The notes: generated from the sequence alone by a model not told the origin. 64,000 bases of DNA from Gryllotalpicola protaetiae (GCF_003627055.1 NZ_CP032624.1:992001-1056000); one strand, 5' to 3'. Shown: positions 35,420 through 46,778, numbered from the stretch's first letter. A program made the numbers and translations.

Positions 35420-36738
35420 CGGAGCAACCCTTCGTAATGACGCTGCTGCAGTTGCGAGTCGATCTGCTTCACCGTCTCGAGGCCGACGCCCACGATGATG
35501 AGGATCGACGTCCCGCCGAACGTGAAGTTGTTGCTGGCGCCCAGCAGCGCGAAGGCGACAAGCGGGATGAGTGCGACCACGGCCAGGTAGATGGAACCGG
35601 GCAGGGTGATGCGGGTCAGCACGTAGTCGAGGTACTCGGCCGTCGGGCGGCCGGCACGGATGCCTGGGATGAAGCCCCCGTACTTCTTCATGTTGTCGGC
35701 GACCTCTTCGGGGTTGAAGGTGATCGCGACGTAGAAGTAGGTGAAGCCGACGATGAGCAGCGCATACAGCAGCATGTACAGGGGGTGGTCGCCGCGCGTC
35801 AGGTAGTTGGTGACCCAGGTGACCCAGGCGGCGGGCGCCTGGCCAGCGGCCGGCTGGCTGAACTGGGCGACGAGCGCCGGCAGGTACAGCAGCGACGAGG
35901 CGAAGATGACCGGCACGACACCGGCCATGTTGACCTTGATGGGGATGTAGGTGTTGTTGCCGCCATAGGTGCGGCGGCCGATCATGCGTTTCGCGTACTG
36001 GACGGGGATGCGCCGCTGCGACTGCTCGACGAAGACGACCGCGCCGACGACGATGACGCTCACCAGCAGGACCAGCAGGAACGTGCCGATGCCGTTGCTC
36101 TGCTCGATCGCCCAGAACGAGGTCGGGAACTGCGCGGCGATCGAGGTGAAGATCAGCAGAGACATGCCGTTGCCGATGCCGCGCTCGGTGACGAGCTCGC
36201 CGAGCCACATGATGAGGCCGGTGCCCGCGGTCATGGTGATGACCATGAGCAGGATCGCGTACCAGTTGGTGTTGGTGATGATGTTCGAGCACTCGGTGGC
36301 GCTCGTGGTGCCGAACAGCGCGCCGCTGCGGGCGACCGTGATGAGGGTGGTCGACTGCAGCACACCCAGCGCGATGGTGAGGTAGCGCGTGTACTGCGTC
36401 AGCCGGGCCTGACCGGCCTGGCCCTCTTTGTACAGCGTCTCGAAGTGCGGGATCACGACGCGCAAGAGCTGCACGATGATCGACGACGTGATGTACGGCA
36501 TGATGCCGAGCGCGAAGATCGAGAGCTTCAGCAGCGCGCCGCCCGAGAACAGGTTGACGAGCTCGTAGAGGCCGGTGGTGCCCTGGTTCGCGTTCAGACA
36601 GGCCTGGACATTGGCGAAATCGACGAACGGCGAAGGGATGAACGACCCGAGGCGGAAGATCGCGATGATCGCAAGAGTGAACAGGAGCTTCTTGCGAAGG
36701 TCGGGCGTGCGGAACACCCGCACGATGGCGCTGAACAA
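35416..36738 (-). CDS. secY: Preprotein translocase subunit SecY
   Basis: 440 aa, ten membrane helices forming the export channel. Seen: [20 protein letters not shown], plug and lateral-gate region [78 protein letters not shown] at 36738. Translationally coupled to adk by overlap. Confidence 0.98.
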   Translation of the reverse strand: MFSAIVRVFRTPDLRKKLLFTLAIIAIFRLGSFIPSPFVDFANVQACLNANQGTTGLYELVNLFSGGALLKLSIFALGIMPYITSSIIVQLLRVVIPHFETLYKEGQAGQARLTQYTRYLTIALGVLQSTTLITVARSGALFGTTSATECSNIITNTNWYAILLMVITMTAGTGLIMWLGELVTERGIGNGMSLLIFTSIAAQFPTSFWAIEQSNGIGTFLLVLLVSVIVVGAVVFVEQSQRRIPVQYAKRMIGRRTYGGNNTYIPIKVNMAGVVPVIFASSLLYLPALVAQFSQPAAGQAPAAWVTWVTNYLTRGDHPLYMLLYALLIVGFTYFYVAITFNPEEVADNMKKYGGFIPGIRAGRPTAEYLDYVLTRITLPGSIYLAVVALIPLVAFALLGASNNFTFGGTSILIIVGVGLETVKQIDSQLQQRHYEGLLR

Positions 36739-36765
36739 GGGTTCGTCCTGCTTTCAGATAATGAG

Positions 36766-36797
36766 AGAGGGCCGGTGGCTTTCACCACCGACCCTCT
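36766..36797 (-). terminator. Hairpin between rplO and secY
   Basis: 13-bp stem with one mismatch, AGAGGGCCGGTGG/CCACCGACCCTCT, loop CTTTCA, in the 106-bp rplO-secY gap. No U-tract follows, so it may be a partial terminator or processing site. Confidence 0.45.
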
Positions 36798-36844
36798 ACT
36801 CTACGTCAGTTGCAGATGCCGCTATTGACGGTGCTTCTCGGCGC

Positions 36845-37405
36845 CTACTTGATGGAGCCGCCGGCCGCGACGATCTTCTGCTCGGCCGAGCCGGAGACCT
36901 TGTCGACGGACACGTTCAGCTTCACCGCGATGTCGCCGGTGCCGAGCACCTTGACCTTCTCGTTCTTGCGAACGGCGCCCTTGGCCACCAGGTCGGCGAC
37001 GGTCACGTCGCCACCCGACGGGTAGAGCTCGGCCAGCTTGTCCAGGTTCACGACCTGGTACTCGACACGGAACGGGTTCTTGAAGCCGCGCAGCTTCGGC
37101 GCACGCATGACCGAGTTGAGCTGGCCACCCTCGAAGCCCGGGCGCACCTGGTAGCGCGCCTTCGTGCCCTTGGTGCCGCGGCCCGCGGTCTTACCCTTCG
37201 AACCCTCACCGCGACCCACGCGGGTGCGGTCCTTCTTGGCACCTGCGGCGGGGCGCAGGTGGTGCACCTTGAGAACGCTCACGCGCTCTGCAGGAGCCTC
37301 GGTCTTCGCCGCGGCCGCCTTGGTGGCCGGAGCCTTCTTGGCGGCCGGCTTCGCAGTGCTCTTGGACTGCGTGACGGCCTCTTCAGCCTTCTTCTCGTCA
37401 GCCAT
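36845..37405 (-). CDS. rplO: 50S ribosomal protein L15 (uL15) with N-terminal extension
   Basis: 186 aa. Core from residue ~41: [37 protein letters not shown], then [32 protein letters not shown]. Residues 1-40 are a Lys/Ala/Glu-rich low-complexity extension not found in standard ~147-aa L15. The ATG overlaps the rpmD stop (TAATG). Confidence 0.96.
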   Translation of the reverse strand: MADEKKAEEAVTQSKSTAKPAAKKAPATKAAAAKTEAPAERVSVLKVHHLRPAAGAKKDRTRVGRGEGSKGKTAGRGTKGTKARYQVRPGFEGGQLNSVMRAPKLRGFKNPFRVEYQVVNLDKLAELYPSGGDVTVADLVAKGAVRKNEKVKVLGTGDIAVKLNVSVDKVSGSAEQKIVAAGGSIK

Positions 37406-37587
37406 TAGTCGATCTCCTCAACCTTCACCAGGTGAGCGACGGTGCGCACGTAACCGCGGTTCTGCGCATTGTCCTCACGGACGACGACGTCGCCGATGCG
37501 CTTGAGCCCGAGGCTGCGCAGCGTGTCGCGCTGGTTCTGCTTCTCACTAACCTTGCCCTTGATCTGGGTGACCTTGAGCCGCGCCAT
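37405..37587 (-). CDS. rpmD: 50S ribosomal protein L30 (uL30)
   Basis: 60 aa. Seen: [38 protein letters not shown], then [18 protein letters not shown] at 37587 overlapping the rpsE stop by 1 nt. Confidence 0.97.
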   Translation of the reverse strand: MARLKVTQIKGKVSEKQNQRDTLRSLGLKRIGDVVVREDNAQNRGYVRTVAHLVKVEEID

Positions 37588-38345
37588 TAGGCACCTGCCT
37601 TCGCTGCAGCGGCAGCCTCGGCCGCCTTGGCCTCGGCACGCAGGATGCGGGCCGGAGCGACCTCGTCGTAGTCGAGACCACGGCGGGCGGCAACGGCGCG
37701 CGGCTCCTCGAGGCTCTTCAGAGCCGCGACGGTGGCGTGCACGATGTTGATGGTGTTCGACGAGCCGAGCGACTTGCTCAGGACGTCGTGGATGCCGGCG
37801 CACTCGAGCACGGCACGGGCGGGGCCGCCGGCGATGACACCGGTACCCGGGGCGGCGGGGCGCAGCAGCACCACGCCGGCCGCGGCCTCACCCTGAACGG
37901 GGTGCGGGACGGTCGAGCCGACGCGCGGGACGCGGAAGAAGTTCTTCTTCGCCTCCTCGACGCCCTTCGAGATCGCCAGCGGCACCTCACGGGCCTTGCC
38001 GTAGCCGACGCCGACCAGGCCGTTGCCGTCGCCGACGACGACCAGGGCGGTGAAGCTGAAGCGACGGCCACCCTTCACAACCTTGGAGACGCGGTTGATG
38101 GTCACAACGCGCTCCAGGAACTGGCTGCGGTCATCGCCTCGCGATCCGCGGTCGCCACCACGGCCGCCGCGGTCGCCACGGCCACCGCGGTCGCCACGAC
38201 CGCCACGGCTGTCGCGCGTGTCACGGGCGGTCGTGTCGCTGCCCGCGGCAGTCTCGACCGGCTTGTCTGCAATAGTCGCTGCCGTGTCGGTCACGTCCTG
38301 CGGCTCCTTCTTGATGTCGTTCGTGTTCGCAGCCTCGTCGCTCAC
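37587..38345 (-). CDS. rpsE: 30S ribosomal protein S5 (uS5) with RGG-type N-terminal extension
   Basis: 252 aa against ~165-170 for standard S5. Core from ~76: [83 protein letters not shown]. Residues 1-45 are acidic; about 46-73 are GRGD/RGG repeats that could bind RNA. The C-terminus is Ala/Glu-rich. GTG start in a GTGA overlap with rplR. Confidence 0.97.
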   Translation of the reverse strand: MSDEAANTNDIKKEPQDVTDTAATIADKPVETAAGSDTTARDTRDSRGGRGDRGGRGDRGGRGGDRGSRGDDRSQFLERVVTINRVSKVVKGGRRFSFTALVVVGDGNGLVGVGYGKAREVPLAISKGVEEAKKNFFRVPRVGSTVPHPVQGEAAAGVVLLRPAAPGTGVIAGGPARAVLECAGIHDVLSKSLGSSNTINIVHATVAALKSLEEPRAVAARRGLDYDEVAPARILRAEAKAAEAAAAAKAGA

Positions 38346-38701
38346 AGGTCCAACCCACCTTCACGTGCACCTTCAGCGATAGCCGCGACGCGGCCCGCGT
38401 ACTTGTTGCCACCGCGGTCGAAGACGACGGCCTCGATGCCGGCGGCCTTCGCGCGCTCGGCGACCAGCTCACCGACGCGGCGGGCCTTGGCGGTCTTGTC
38501 GCCCTCGAACGCGCGCAGGTCGGCCTCGAGGGTCGACGCGGAGGCGAGGGTGTGGCCGACTGCGTCATCCACGACCTGCACGAAGACGTGGCGGGCCGAG
38601 CGGGTGACGACGAGACGGGGGCGCAGTGCCGTGCCGACGACCTTCTTGCGGAGGCGGAGGTGGCGGCGGCCGCGCGCAGCAGACTTGCTGTTGTTAGCCA
38701 T
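38342..38701 (-). CDS. rplR: 50S ribosomal protein L18 (uL18)
   Basis: 119 aa, 5S rRNA binder. Seen: [84 protein letters not shown] at 38701, 2 nt after rplF. Confidence 0.98.
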   Translation of the reverse strand: MANNSKSAARGRRHLRLRKKVVGTALRPRLVVTRSARHVFVQVVDDAVGHTLASASTLEADLRAFEGDKTAKARRVGELVAERAKAAGIEAVVFDRGGNKYAGRVAAIAEGAREGGLDL

Positions 38702-38703
38702 GG

Positions 38704-39240
38704 TTACTTACCAGCCTTTCCGGCCTTGCGACGCACGATCTCGCCGGCGTAGCGGATGCCCTTGCCCTTGTAGGGCTCGGGCTTCTTGATCTTGCGGACG
38801 ATCGCGGCGGTCTCACCGACGAGCTGCTTGTCGATGCCGGTGACAGTCACCTTGTTGTTGCCCTCGACCGCGAAGGTGATGCCCGCGGGCGCCTCGACGG
38901 TCACGGGGTGCGAGAAGCCGAGCGCGAACTCGATGGCCGCGCCCTTCTGTGCGACGCGGTAGCCGGTGCCGACGATCTCGAGCTGCTTCGTGTAGCCCTG
39001 GGTCACGCCGACGATGTTGTTGTTGATGAGCGTGCGGGTCAGGCCGTGCAGCGAACGCGAGTTGCGCTCGTCGTCCGGGCGGGTGACGAGAACCTGGTTC
39101 TCCTCGATCTTGACCTCGATGGGGCTCGCCACGGTGAGCGACAGCTCACCCTTGGGGCCCTTGACGGTGACGGCTGCGCCGTCGATCTTCACATCGACCC
39201 CGGCGGGGATGTCGATGGGCAGTCTTCCAATACGCGACAT
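38704..39240 (-). CDS. rplF: 50S ribosomal protein L6 (uL6)
   Basis: 178 aa. Seen: [64 protein letters not shown], and the end [22 protein letters not shown]. Normal length; 6 nt after rpsH. Confidence 0.98.
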   Translation of the reverse strand: MSRIGRLPIDIPAGVDVKIDGAAVTVKGPKGELSLTVASPIEVKIEENQVLVTRPDDERNSRSLHGLTRTLINNNIVGVTQGYTKQLEIVGTGYRVAQKGAAIEFALGFSHPVTVEAPAGITFAVEGNNKVTVTGIDKQLVGETAAIVRKIKKPEPYKGKGIRYAGEIVRRKAGKAGK

Positions 39241-39246
39241 CTTCGA

Positions 39247-39645
39247 TTACCACACGTAGGCGAGGACTTCCCCGCCGACGCCCTTCTTCTCAGCCTGACG
39301 GTCGGTGAGCAGACCGGAGGAGGTGGACAGGATGGCGACACCGAGGCCACCGAGGACGGTGGGGATCTCGGTCGACTTCGCGTAGACGCGCAGGCCGGGC
39401 TTCGAGACGCGCTTGATGCCGGCGATGGAGCGCTCGCGGTTCGGGCCGAACTTGAGCTCGAGCGTGAGGGTCTTCCCCACGCGAGCGTCGGCGACGGACC
39501 AGCCGGAGATGTAGCCCTCGGCCTTGAGGATGTCGGCGATGTGCGCCTTCAGCTTCGAGTGGGGCATGGTCACGGTGTCGTGGTACGCAGAGTTCGCGTT
39601 GCGCAGACGCGTGAGCATGTCTGCGACGGGATCAGTCATGGTCAT
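39247..39645 (-). CDS. rpsH: 30S ribosomal protein S8 (uS8)
   Basis: 132 aa. Seen: [86 protein letters not shown]. Preceded by a 175-bp gap to rplE in which rpsN is not present. Confidence 0.98.
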   Translation of the reverse strand: MTMTDPVADMLTRLRNANSAYHDTVTMPHSKLKAHIADILKAEGYISGWSVADARVGKTLTLELKFGPNRERSIAGIKRVSKPGLRVYAKSTEIPTVLGGLGVAILSTSSGLLTDRQAEKKGVGGEVLAYVW

Positions 39646-39746
39646 GACTAGGTGATTCCTTTGTTCACCAGGTTTCGCCGGCCGTTACACGAACGACGAC
39701 CTGTGGTGGTGGGGCGGGGCGGATGCCTCGCCCACAGTGTCCGCCT

Positions 39747-39783
39747 GATGGCGGGGCCTGTGCTGGGCACAAACCCCGCCATC
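39747..39783 (-). terminator. Hairpin in the rplE-rpsH gap
   Basis: Outer 10-bp stem GATGGCGGGG/CCCCGCCATC, inner TGTGC/GCACA. No U-tract. It lies within the 175-bp gap 39646-39820, the place where many actinobacteria carry rpsN; no S14 reading frame exists here. Confidence 0.5.
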
Positions 39784-39820
39784 TTAGCGGGCGTTCCTGA
39801 GCGCGAGGCTCAGGAGGGGC

Positions 39821-40411
39821 TTACGCAGCCTGGTCGTCCGACTTGAACGGGAAGCCGAGCGCGCGCAGCAGGGCGCGGCCCTCGTCGTCCGTCTTCGCCG
39901 TGGTGACGACCGTGATGTCGAAGCCGCGGACGCGGTCGATCTTGTCCTGGTTGATCTCGTGGAAGATCGACTGCTCCTGCACACCGAAGGTGTAGTTGCC
40001 GTGGCCGTCGAACTGACGGTCCGACAGGCCGCGGAAGTCGCGGATGCGCGGCAGCGCGAGCGACAGCAGACGGTCCAGGAACTCCCACGCGCGGTCGCCG
40101 CGGAGGGTGACGTGCGCGCCGATGGCCTGGCCCTCGCGCAGCTTGAACTGCGCGATGGACTTGCGGGACTTGGTGACCTGCGGCTTCTGACCGGTGATGA
40201 GGGTGAGGTCGGTGACCGCACCGTCGATGATCTTGCCGTCGCGGGCTGCCTCGCCGACACCGGTGTTCACAACGACCTTCACGAGGCCGGGGATCTGGTG
40301 CGGGTTGGTGAAGCCGAACTGCTCCTTGAGAGCCGGCGCGATCTCGCTCTTGTACTTCTGCTTGAGGCGGGGCTGGATCTTGCCAGCCACCGCAGCAGTG
40401 GTGTCCGTCAT
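39821..40411 (-). CDS. rplE: 50S ribosomal protein L5 (uL5)
   Basis: 196 aa, binds 5S rRNA. Seen: [95 protein letters not shown] at 40411 overlaps the rplX stop by 1 nt. Confidence 0.98.
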   Translation of the reverse strand: MTDTTAAVAGKIQPRLKQKYKSEIAPALKEQFGFTNPHQIPGLVKVVVNTGVGEAARDGKIIDGAVTDLTLITGQKPQVTKSRKSIAQFKLREGQAIGAHVTLRGDRAWEFLDRLLSLALPRIRDFRGLSDRQFDGHGNYTFGVQEQSIFHEINQDKIDRVRGFDITVVTTAKTDDEGRALLRALGFPFKSDDQAA

Positions 40412-40770
40412 TAGAGGTCCTTACCTGACTTCTTGGCGTAGCGCACGCGGACGTTCTTGGTGACGCCGTCCTTGCTGACCGACTCGACACGGTGGCCGAC
40501 GCGGGTCGGCTTCTTGGTGTCAGGGTCGACGAGCGCGACATTGGAGATGTGGATCGGGGCCTCGACGGTCTCGAGACCGCCCGTCTTGGAGCCGCGCTGG
40601 GTCTGGCCGACCTTCACGTGCTTCGTGACGAAGTTGATGCCCTCGACGACGACGCGGTTCTCCTCCGTGATGACACGCAGGACCTTGCCCTGCTTGCCAC
40701 GGTCGCCGCCGCGCGCCTGGGTGGCGCCGGCGATGACCTGGACGAGGTCGCCCTTCTTGATCTTGGCCAT
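40411..40770 (-). CDS. rplX: 50S ribosomal protein L24 (uL24)
   Basis: 119 aa, KOW protein. Seen: [74 protein letters not shown]. 5 nt after rplN. Confidence 0.98.
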   Translation of the reverse strand: MAKIKKGDLVQVIAGATQARGGDRGKQGKVLRVITEENRVVVEGINFVTKHVKVGQTQRGSKTGGLETVEAPIHISNVALVDPDTKKPTRVGHRVESVSKDGVTKNVRVRYAKKSGKDL

Positions 40771-40775
40771 GTGGA

Positions 40776-41144
40776 CTAAATCACCTCCGGGGCGAGCGAG
40801 ACGATCTTCATGAACTTCTTGTCGCGAAGCTCACGGCCGACCGGCCCGAAGATACGGGTGCCGCGCGGCTCGCCATTGTTGTTCAGAACAACAGCGGCGT
40901 TCTCGTCGAACTTGATGTAGGAGCCGTCTGCACGACGGGTCTCCTTGACGGTGCGGACGATGACCGCCTTGACGACGTCGCCCTTCTTGACGTTGCCGCC
41001 GGGGATGGCGTCCTTGACGGTGGCGACGATGACGTCGCCCAGGCCGGCGTAGCGGCGGTTGGAGCCGCCGAGCACGCGGATGGTCAGCAGCTCCTTGGCG
41101 CCGGTGTTGTCGGCGACCTTGAGGCGCGATTCGGTCTGGATCAT
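40776..41144 (-). CDS. rplN: 50S ribosomal protein L14 (uL14)
   Basis: 122 aa, normal length. Seen: [100 protein letters not shown] overlaps the rpsQ stop by 1 nt. Confidence 0.98.
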   Translation of the reverse strand: MIQTESRLKVADNTGAKELLTIRVLGGSNRRYAGLGDVIVATVKDAIPGGNVKKGDVVKAVIVRTVKETRRADGSYIKFDENAAVVLNNNGEPRGTRIFGPVGRELRDKKFMKIVSLAPEVI

Positions 41145-41443
41145 TACTTCGCCTTCTCGAGGATCTCGACCAGACGCCAGCGCTTGGAGGCGCTCAGCGG
41201 GCGGGTCTCGTTGATGATGACGAGGTCGCCGATGCCCGCAGTGTTCTGCTCGTCGTGCGCCTTGATCTTCTTGGTGGTGCGCAGGACCTTGCCGTAGAGC
41301 GGGTGCTTCTTGCGGTCCTCGACCTCGACGACGATGGTCTTGTCCATCTTGTCGCTGACGACGTAGCCGCGAGCGGTCTTGCGGTAGTTGCGCGCCTCGG
41401 CGGCCTGCTCGGCGACCTCGGCCTCAGCCTTCTTGGTAGCCAT
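41144..41443 (-). CDS. rpsQ: 30S ribosomal protein S17 (uS17)
   Basis: 99 aa. Core from residue 19: [70 protein letters not shown]. Residues 1-18 are a Lys/Glu/Ala-rich extension. 2 nt after rpmC. Confidence 0.97.
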   Translation of the reverse strand: MATKKAEAEVAEQAAEARNYRKTARGYVVSDKMDKTIVVEVEDRKKHPLYGKVLRTTKKIKAHDEQNTAGIGDLVIINETRPLSASKRWRLVEILEKAK

Positions 41444-41445
41444 GC

Positions 41446-41781
41446 TTATGCCTCCTCGGTCTCGGCGGCGGGAGCCTCGGCCTCAGCCTCGGTCTCAGCA
41501 GCCTTCTTGGTGCTCTTCTTGGCGGCAGCCTTCTTCGCCGGCGCCTCGACCGGAGCCGGGACGGCGCGGATGCCGAGCTCGCGCTCACGGATGACCGTGT
41601 AGATGCGAGCGATGTCGCGCTTCACGGCGCGCAGGCGGCCGTGGCTCTCGAGCTGGCCGGTGGCCGACTGGAAGCGCAGGTTGAACAGCTCTTCCTTGGC
41701 CTTCTTGAGCTCGTCGGTGAGACGAGCCTCGTCGAACGTGTCGAGCTCAGCGGGTGCGAGCTCCTTGGAACCGATCGCCAT
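41446..41781 (-). CDS. rpmC: 50S ribosomal protein L29 (uL29) with C-terminal extension
   Basis: 111 aa; standard L29 is ~65-75. Core: [51 protein letters not shown]. From ~75 on a Pro/Ala then Lys/Ala/Glu tail ([19 protein letters not shown]...). ATG overlaps rplP by 1 nt. Confidence 0.96.
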   Translation of the reverse strand: MAIGSKELAPAELDTFDEARLTDELKKAKEELFNLRFQSATGQLESHGRLRAVKRDIARIYTVIRERELGIRAVPAPVEAPAKKAAAKKSTKKAAETEAEAEAPAAETEEA

Positions 41782-42200
41782 TACGCGTCGCCCTCCTCGC
41801 GCTTGATGATTCGTGCCTTGAGGGGCAGCTTGTGGATGGCACGGGTCAGGGCCTCACGAGCAAGTTCCTCGTTGACGCCGGCGACCTCGAAGAGGACGCG
41901 ACCCGGCTTGACGTTCGCGACCCACCACTCGGGCGAGCCCTTGCCGGAACCCATGCGGGTCTCGGCGGGCTTCTTGGTCAGCGGACGGTCAGGGTAGATG
42001 TTGATCCACACCTTGCCACCACGCTTGATGTGACGCGTCATGGCGATACGAGCGGACTCGATCTGACGGTTGGTCACATAGGCGGGGGTCAGGGCCTGGA
42101 TGCCGAACTCGCCGAAGCTGACCTTCGTGCCGCCGGTCGCCTGGCCGGAACGGCCGGGGTGGTGCTGCTTGCGGTGTGCAACCTTACGGGGGATCAGCAT
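41781..42200 (-). CDS. rplP: 50S ribosomal protein L16 (uL16)
   Basis: 139 aa. Seen: [104 protein letters not shown] overlaps the rpsC stop by 1 nt. Confidence 0.98.
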   Translation of the reverse strand: MLIPRKVAHRKQHHPGRSGQATGGTKVSFGEFGIQALTPAYVTNRQIESARIAMTRHIKRGGKVWINIYPDRPLTKKPAETRMGSGKGSPEWWVANVKPGRVLFEVAGVNEELAREALTRAIHKLPLKARIIKREEGDA

Positions 42201-42955
42201 TATGCCGTGGCTCCTTCCGCGACCGGCTCCTGGTTGCGCGGGGCGCGACGCGGACGGTCGTTGCGGTCGTTACGGTCGCGGCTGGGGCGGGATGCCTGCT
42301 CGCGAGCGAGTTCCTTGTTGGTGATGTCGCCCTTGTAGATCCAGACCTTCACGCCGATGCGGCCGAAGGTGGTCTTCGCCTCGTAGAAGCCGTAGTCGAT
42401 GTTCGCGCGCAGGGTGTGCAGCGGCACGCGGCCCTCGCGGTAGAACTCCGAGCGGCTCATCTCGGCGCCGCCGAGGCGGCCGGAGACCTGGATGCGGACG
42501 CCCTTGGCGCCGGCGCGCTGCGCGCCCTGCAGGCCCTTGCGCATCGCGCGGCGGAAGGCCACACGGGCGGAGAGCTGCTCGGCGATGCCCTGGGCGACCA
42601 GCTGGGCGTCGGCCTCGGGGTTCTTGACCTCGAGGATGTTCAGCTGGATCTGCTTGCCGGTGAGCTTCTCGAGGTCGGCGCGGATGCGCTCGGCCTCGGC
42701 ACCACGGCGGCCGATGACGATACCCGGGCGAGCGGTGTGGATGTCCACACGCACGCGGTCACGGGTGCGCTCGATCTCGATGCGGGCGACGCCCGCACGG
42801 TCGAGGGTGGTCGTCAGCAGCTTGCGGATCTTGATGTCCTCGCCGACGTAGTCGGCGTAACGCTGACCGGGCTTCGTCGAGTCCGAGAACCAACGCGACA
42901 CGTGGTCCGTGGTGATGCCCAGACGGAAGCCGTAGGGGTTGACTTTCTGACCCAT
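42200..42955 (-). CDS. rpsC: 30S ribosomal protein S3 (uS3)
   Basis: 251 aa. Seen: [24 protein letters not shown] domain [90 protein letters not shown]. Arg/Asp/Asn-rich tail after ~215. ATG overlaps rplV by 1 nt. Confidence 0.98.
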   Translation of the reverse strand: MGQKVNPYGFRLGITTDHVSRWFSDSTKPGQRYADYVGEDIKIRKLLTTTLDRAGVARIEIERTRDRVRVDIHTARPGIVIGRRGAEAERIRADLEKLTGKQIQLNILEVKNPEADAQLVAQGIAEQLSARVAFRRAMRKGLQGAQRAGAKGVRIQVSGRLGGAEMSRSEFYREGRVPLHTLRANIDYGFYEAKTTFGRIGVKVWIYKGDITNKELAREQASRPSRDRNDRNDRPRRAPRNQEPVAEGATA

Positions 42956-43320
42956 TACTTCGTCCCTTCGTCCGGAGTGGCCAGGACCACGGTGATGTGG
43001 CTGGTGCGCTTGTTGATGCGGAAGGCACGACCCTGCGCACGCGGCTGGAAACGCTTGAGGGTGGTGCCCTCGTCGACGAATGCGCGCGAGATGTAGAGGT
43101 CCTGCTCGTCCAAGTACTGGTTCGAGGCATCCGCCTTGACGCGAGCGTTCGCGATGGCCGACGCGACCAGCTTGTAGATCGGCTCGCTCGCGCTCTGGGG
43201 CGCGAACTTCAGGATGGCCAGGGCCTCCTGCGCCTGCTTGCCGCGGATCAGGTTGACGACGCGACGAGCCTTCTGAGGCGTGATGCGGATGTGTCGCACG
43301 CGTGCGATCGACTCCACCAT
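42955..43320 (-). CDS. rplV: 50S ribosomal protein L22 (uL22)
   Basis: 121 aa. Seen: [52 protein letters not shown], and the tunnel loop [28 protein letters not shown] 43320 chosen for family length; in-frame sequence upstream overlaps the rpsS end. Confidence 0.98.
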   Translation of the reverse strand: MVESIARVRHIRITPQKARRVVNLIRGKQAQEALAILKFAPQSASEPIYKLVASAIANARVKADASNQYLDEQDLYISRAFVDEGTTLKRFQPRAQGRAFRINKRTSHITVVLATPDEGTK

Positions 43321-43345
43321 TTCTTCTCCTCCTAACGTCGCCGGG

Positions 43346-43627
43346 TTAGCGGCGACGACCCTTCTTGTCGTCCTTCTCGTGTCCACGGAAGGTACGGGTC
43401 GGAGCGAACTCGCCGAGCTTGTGACCGACCATGGTCTCGGTGACGAACACCGGGATGTGCTTGCGACCGTCGTGCACCGCGATGGTGTGGCCGAGCATGG
43501 CCGGGACGATCATCGAACGGCGCGACCACGTCTTGATCACGTTCTTCGAGCTGGCTTCGTTCTGACGAACCACCTTCTGAAGCAGGTGCTCGTCGACGAA
43601 GGGGCCCTTCTTGAGACTGCGGGGCAT
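43346..43627 (-). CDS. rpsS: 30S ribosomal protein S19 (uS19)
   Basis: 93 aa. Seen: [82 protein letters not shown]. Normal length, 12 nt after rplB. Confidence 0.98.
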   Translation of the reverse strand: MPRSLKKGPFVDEHLLQKVVRQNEASSKNVIKTWSRRSMIVPAMLGHTIAVHDGRKHIPVFVTETMVGHKLGEFAPTRTFRGHEKDDKKGRRR

Positions 43628-43639
43628 CTTCTAGTTCTC

Positions 43640-44479
43640 CTACTTCCGCTTCTTGCCGGTGGGGCGGCGACGAACGATGAGGCCGTCGCTTTCCTTGTTC
43701 GCGTGACGGGTGCGGCCCTCGGGCTGACCCCACGGGCTGACCGGGTGACGGCCACCGGAGGTCTTGCCCTCGCCACCGCCGTGCGGGTGGTCGATCGGGT
43801 TCATCGCGACGCCACGGACGGTCGGGCGGACGCCCTTCCAGCGCAGACGGCCGGCCTTGCCCCAGTTGATGTTCGACTGCTCGGCGTTGCCGACCTCGCC
43901 GATGGTGGCGCGGCAGCGCGCGTCGACGTTGCGGACCTCGCCAGAGGGGAGGCGCAGCTGGGCGTACGGGCCGTCCTTCGCGACGAGACGGACCGAGGCG
44001 CCGGCGGAGCGTGCCAGCTTGGCGCCGCCGCCCGGCTTCAGCTCGATCGCGTGCACGACGGTACCGGTCGGGATGTTGCGCAGCGGCAGGTTGTTGCCCG
44101 GCTTGATGTCGGCGCCGGCGCCTGACTCGATGACGTCGCCCTGCTTCATGCCGTTCGGCGCCAGGATGTAGCGCTTGGTGCCGTCGACGAAGTGCAGCAG
44201 CGCGATGCGCGCGGTGCGGTTGGGGTCGTACTCGATGTGGGCGACCTTGGCGTTGACGCCGTCCTTGTCGTTGCGACGGAAGTCGATGACGCGGTACTGG
44301 CGCTTGTGGCCACCGCCGATGTGGCGGGTGGTGATACGGCCCTGGTTGTTGCGACCGCCGGTCTTCGCCAGAGGGCGGAGCAGCGACTTCTCAGGCGTCG
44401 ACCGGGTGATCTCAGCGAAGTCGGCAACGGACGAACCGCGACGGCCGGGGGTCGTGGGCTTGTAATTACGGATAGCCAT
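43640..44479 (-). CDS. rplB: 50S ribosomal protein L2 (uL2)
   Basis: 279 aa. Seen: [48 protein letters not shown], and the peptidyl-transferase-near [29 protein letters not shown] (conserved His in the HPHGGG loop). ATG at 44479. Confidence 0.98.
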   Translation of the reverse strand: MAIRNYKPTTPGRRGSSVADFAEITRSTPEKSLLRPLAKTGGRNNQGRITTRHIGGGHKRQYRVIDFRRNDKDGVNAKVAHIEYDPNRTARIALLHFVDGTKRYILAPNGMKQGDVIESGAGADIKPGNNLPLRNIPTGTVVHAIELKPGGGAKLARSAGASVRLVAKDGPYAQLRLPSGEVRNVDARCRATIGEVGNAEQSNINWGKAGRLRWKGVRPTVRGVAMNPIDHPHGGGEGKTSGGRHPVSPWGQPEGRTRHANKESDGLIVRRRPTGKKRK

Positions 44480-44495
44480 AGTTCTTCCTCTGCTC

Positions 44496-44792
44496 CTAGC
44501 CGACAGCCGTGAAGATGTCGATGGAACCGGACTTGAGCGTGACGATGGCGCGCTTGGTGTCCTTGCGCTTGCCGGTGCCGAAGCGGGTGCGGCGGGTCTT
44601 GCCCTGACGGTTCAGGGTGTTCACCGACGCGACCTCGACCTTGAAGATCGACTCGATGGCGAGCTTGATCTCGGCCTTGTTCGAGCGGGTGTCGACGACG
44701 AAGGTGTACTTGCCCTCGTCGATCAGCCCGTAGCTCTTCTCGCTGACGACCGGGGCGATGATGACGTCGCGCGGGTCCTTGTTGGCGGCCAT
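44496..44792 (-). CDS. rplW: 50S ribosomal protein L23 (uL23)
   Basis: 98 aa, docking site at the exit tunnel. Seen: [66 protein letters not shown] overlaps the rplD stop by 1 nt. Confidence 0.98.
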   Translation of the reverse strand: MAANKDPRDVIIAPVVSEKSYGLIDEGKYTFVVDTRSNKAEIKLAIESIFKVEVASVNTLNRQGKTRRTRFGTGKRKDTKRAIVTLKSGSIDIFTAVG

Positions 44793-45436
44793 TACTTGGT
44801 CACCTCCTGCTTCTTGGTCTTGGCTGCGACGAACGCGTCGTACGCGGCCTGCGTGAACACGACGTCGTCGCTGCGAAGCACGTCGTACGCGTTCAGCTGG
44901 TCGGCGGCGAGCACGTGCACGCTCGGCAGGTTGCGGACGGAGAGCCAGCCGGCCTCGTCAGCGGAGTCGAGCACCACGAGAACGTTCTTGCCGACGCCGA
45001 GGCCGGCGAGCAGCGTCTTGGCGGTCTTGGTCGACGGGGTGTCGACCGCGATGGCCTGGACGACGTGCAGGCGGCCGGCGCGAGCGCGGTCGGAGATGGA
45101 GCCGAGCAGAGCGGCTGCGATCATCTTCTTGGGGGTGCGCTGGTCGTACTTGCGCGGCACGGGGCCGTGCACGACGCCACCGCCGGTGTGCTCGGGAGCG
45201 CGGACAGAGCCCTGACGGCTGCGACCGGTGCCCTTCTGCTTGAACGGCTTGCGACCGGCACCGGAGACCTCGCCGCGGTTCTTCGTCTTGTGCGTACCCT
45301 GACGGGCAGCGGCAAGCTGCGCGACGACGACCTGGTGGATCAGCGGAACGTTGGTCTGGACGTCGAAGACCTCGGAAGGCAGCTCGACAGAGCCGGCCTT
45401 CTTACCCTTCACGTCGAGGACGTCGAGAGTAGCCAT
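44792..45436 (-). CDS. rplD: 50S ribosomal protein L4 (uL4)
   Basis: 214 aa. Seen: [67 protein letters not shown], the tunnel loop, and [24 protein letters not shown]. 4 nt after rplC. Confidence 0.98.
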   Translation of the reverse strand: MATLDVLDVKGKKAGSVELPSEVFDVQTNVPLIHQVVVAQLAAARQGTHKTKNRGEVSGAGRKPFKQKGTGRSRQGSVRAPEHTGGGVVHGPVPRKYDQRTPKKMIAAALLGSISDRARAGRLHVVQAIAVDTPSTKTAKTLLAGLGVGKNVLVVLDSADEAGWLSVRNLPSVHVLAADQLNAYDVLRSDDVVFTQAAYDAFVAAKTKKQEVTK

Positions 45437-45440
45437 GGTC

Positions 45441-46097
45441 TTAGGCTCCCTTCACTGCGTTGCGGACGAAGACGATGCGACCGCGAGCACCGGGGACGGC
45501 GCCCTTGACGAGCAGCAGGCCCTTCTCGGCATCCACGGAGTGCACCGTCAGGTTCAGCACGGTGACGCGCTCGCCGCCCATGCGGCCGGCCATGCGCATG
45601 CCCTTGAACACGCGGCTCGGGGTCGACGATGCGCCGATCGAACCGGGCTTGCGGTGGTTGCGGTGCGAACCGTGCGAGGCGGAGACGCCCTTGAAGTTGT
45701 GGCGCTTCATGACGCCGGCGAAGCCCTTGCCCTTGCTGGTGCCGACGACGTCGACGAGCTGGCCGGCCTCGAAGGTCTCACCGACGGTGAGCTCCTGGCC
45801 GAGCGAGTACTCGGAAGCGTCAGCGGTGCGCACCTCGGTGAGGTGGCGGCGCGGGGTCACGCCGGCCTTCTCGAAGTGGCCGGTGGCCGGCTGGTTGACC
45901 TTGCGCGGGTCGATCTGGCCGTAGGCGATCTGAACGGCGTCATAGCCGTCGACCTCGGGGGTACGGACCTGGGTGACCACGTTCGGAGTGATCTCGACGA
46001 CGGTGACGGGGATGAGCTTGTTGTTCTCGTCCCACACCTGGGTCATCCCAAGCTTGGTGCCCAGCAGGCCCTTGACGTTCTTGGTCTTTGCAGACAT
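45441..46097 (-). CDS. rplC: 50S ribosomal protein L3 (uL3)
   Basis: 218 aa. Seen: [93 protein letters not shown]. The Gln methylated in E. coli L3 is replaced here by Ser in the HGSHR loop region. 15 nt after rpsJ. Confidence 0.98.
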   Translation of the reverse strand: MSAKTKNVKGLLGTKLGMTQVWDENNKLIPVTVVEITPNVVTQVRTPEVDGYDAVQIAYGQIDPRKVNQPATGHFEKAGVTPRRHLTEVRTADASEYSLGQELTVGETFEAGQLVDVVGTSKGKGFAGVMKRHNFKGVSASHGSHRNHRKPGSIGASSTPSRVFKGMRMAGRMGGERVTVLNLTVHSVDAEKGLLLVKGAVPGARGRIVFVRNAVKGA

Positions 46098-46112
46098 GTG
46101 TGCCGGGCCCCC

Positions 46113-46421
46113 TTACAGCTTGATCTCGATGTTGACGTCGGCGGGCAGGTCGAGACGCATGAGCGAGTCGACGGCCTTCGGCGTCGGGTCGATGATGTCG
46201 ATCAGCCGCTTGTGCGTGCGCTTCTCGAAGTGCTCGCGGCTGTCCTTGTACTTGTGGGGCGAACGGATCACGACGACCACGTTCTTCTCGGTCGGAAGCG
46301 GCACCGGGCCGACGACGGTCGCACCCGCGCGGGTCACCGTGTCGACGATCTTGCGTGCCGAGGTGTCGATGACCTCGTGGTCATACGACTTCAGTCGAAT
46401 GCGGATCTTCTGTCCCGCCAT
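46113..46421 (-). CDS. rpsJ: 30S ribosomal protein S10 (uS10)
   Basis: 102 aa. Seen: [91 protein letters not shown] 46421 gives the family length; a GTG directly before it (46424) is also possible. First gene of the S10 operon. Confidence 0.98.
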   Translation of the reverse strand: MAGQKIRIRLKSYDHEVIDTSARKIVDTVTRAGATVVGPVPLPTEKNVVVVIRSPHKYKDSREHFEKRTHKRLIDIIDPTPKAVDSLMRLDLPADVNIEIKL

Positions 46422-46642
46422 CACTGACTCGCTCTCGTGTAAGGCGTCTTACGAGCTTCCGGCTCGCATTGGACGCGACGTGCTCCGAGCGGACTGCCGC
46501 TCGAAGCTCGTGGTGTAGCACCACTGTTCGGTTTTCAACGCTTGGCGCCGACATGGAGCGGCCCGGGCACAGAGGTGTCCGGGGTTTCCGTTGTCGGATT
46601 TTGGCGAGGTGTCCTGCTGCCCGCGGCCTAACCTGAACTGAG

Positions 46643-46678
46643 CGAATCAGTGGTTATGCACTGCCTGGCAGTGATTCG
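46643..46678. repeat. Nested dyad upstream of the S10 operon
   Basis: CGAATCA (46643-46649) pairs with TGATTCG (46672-46678); between them CACTGCC-T-GGCAGTG (46659-46673) is itself a perfect 15-mer palindrome. The inner right arm shares two bases with the outer one, so the two pairings compete partly. Confidence 0.7.
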
Positions 46679-46778
46679 GTGAGAGCTGAGCCCGTCTGCC
46701 GAAATGTTGAACCCTACAAGTTTGCCAGATGAAGACGGATGCTGCAACCCGGGCGTGTCGCGCTTCGGCCCCTTCGCA

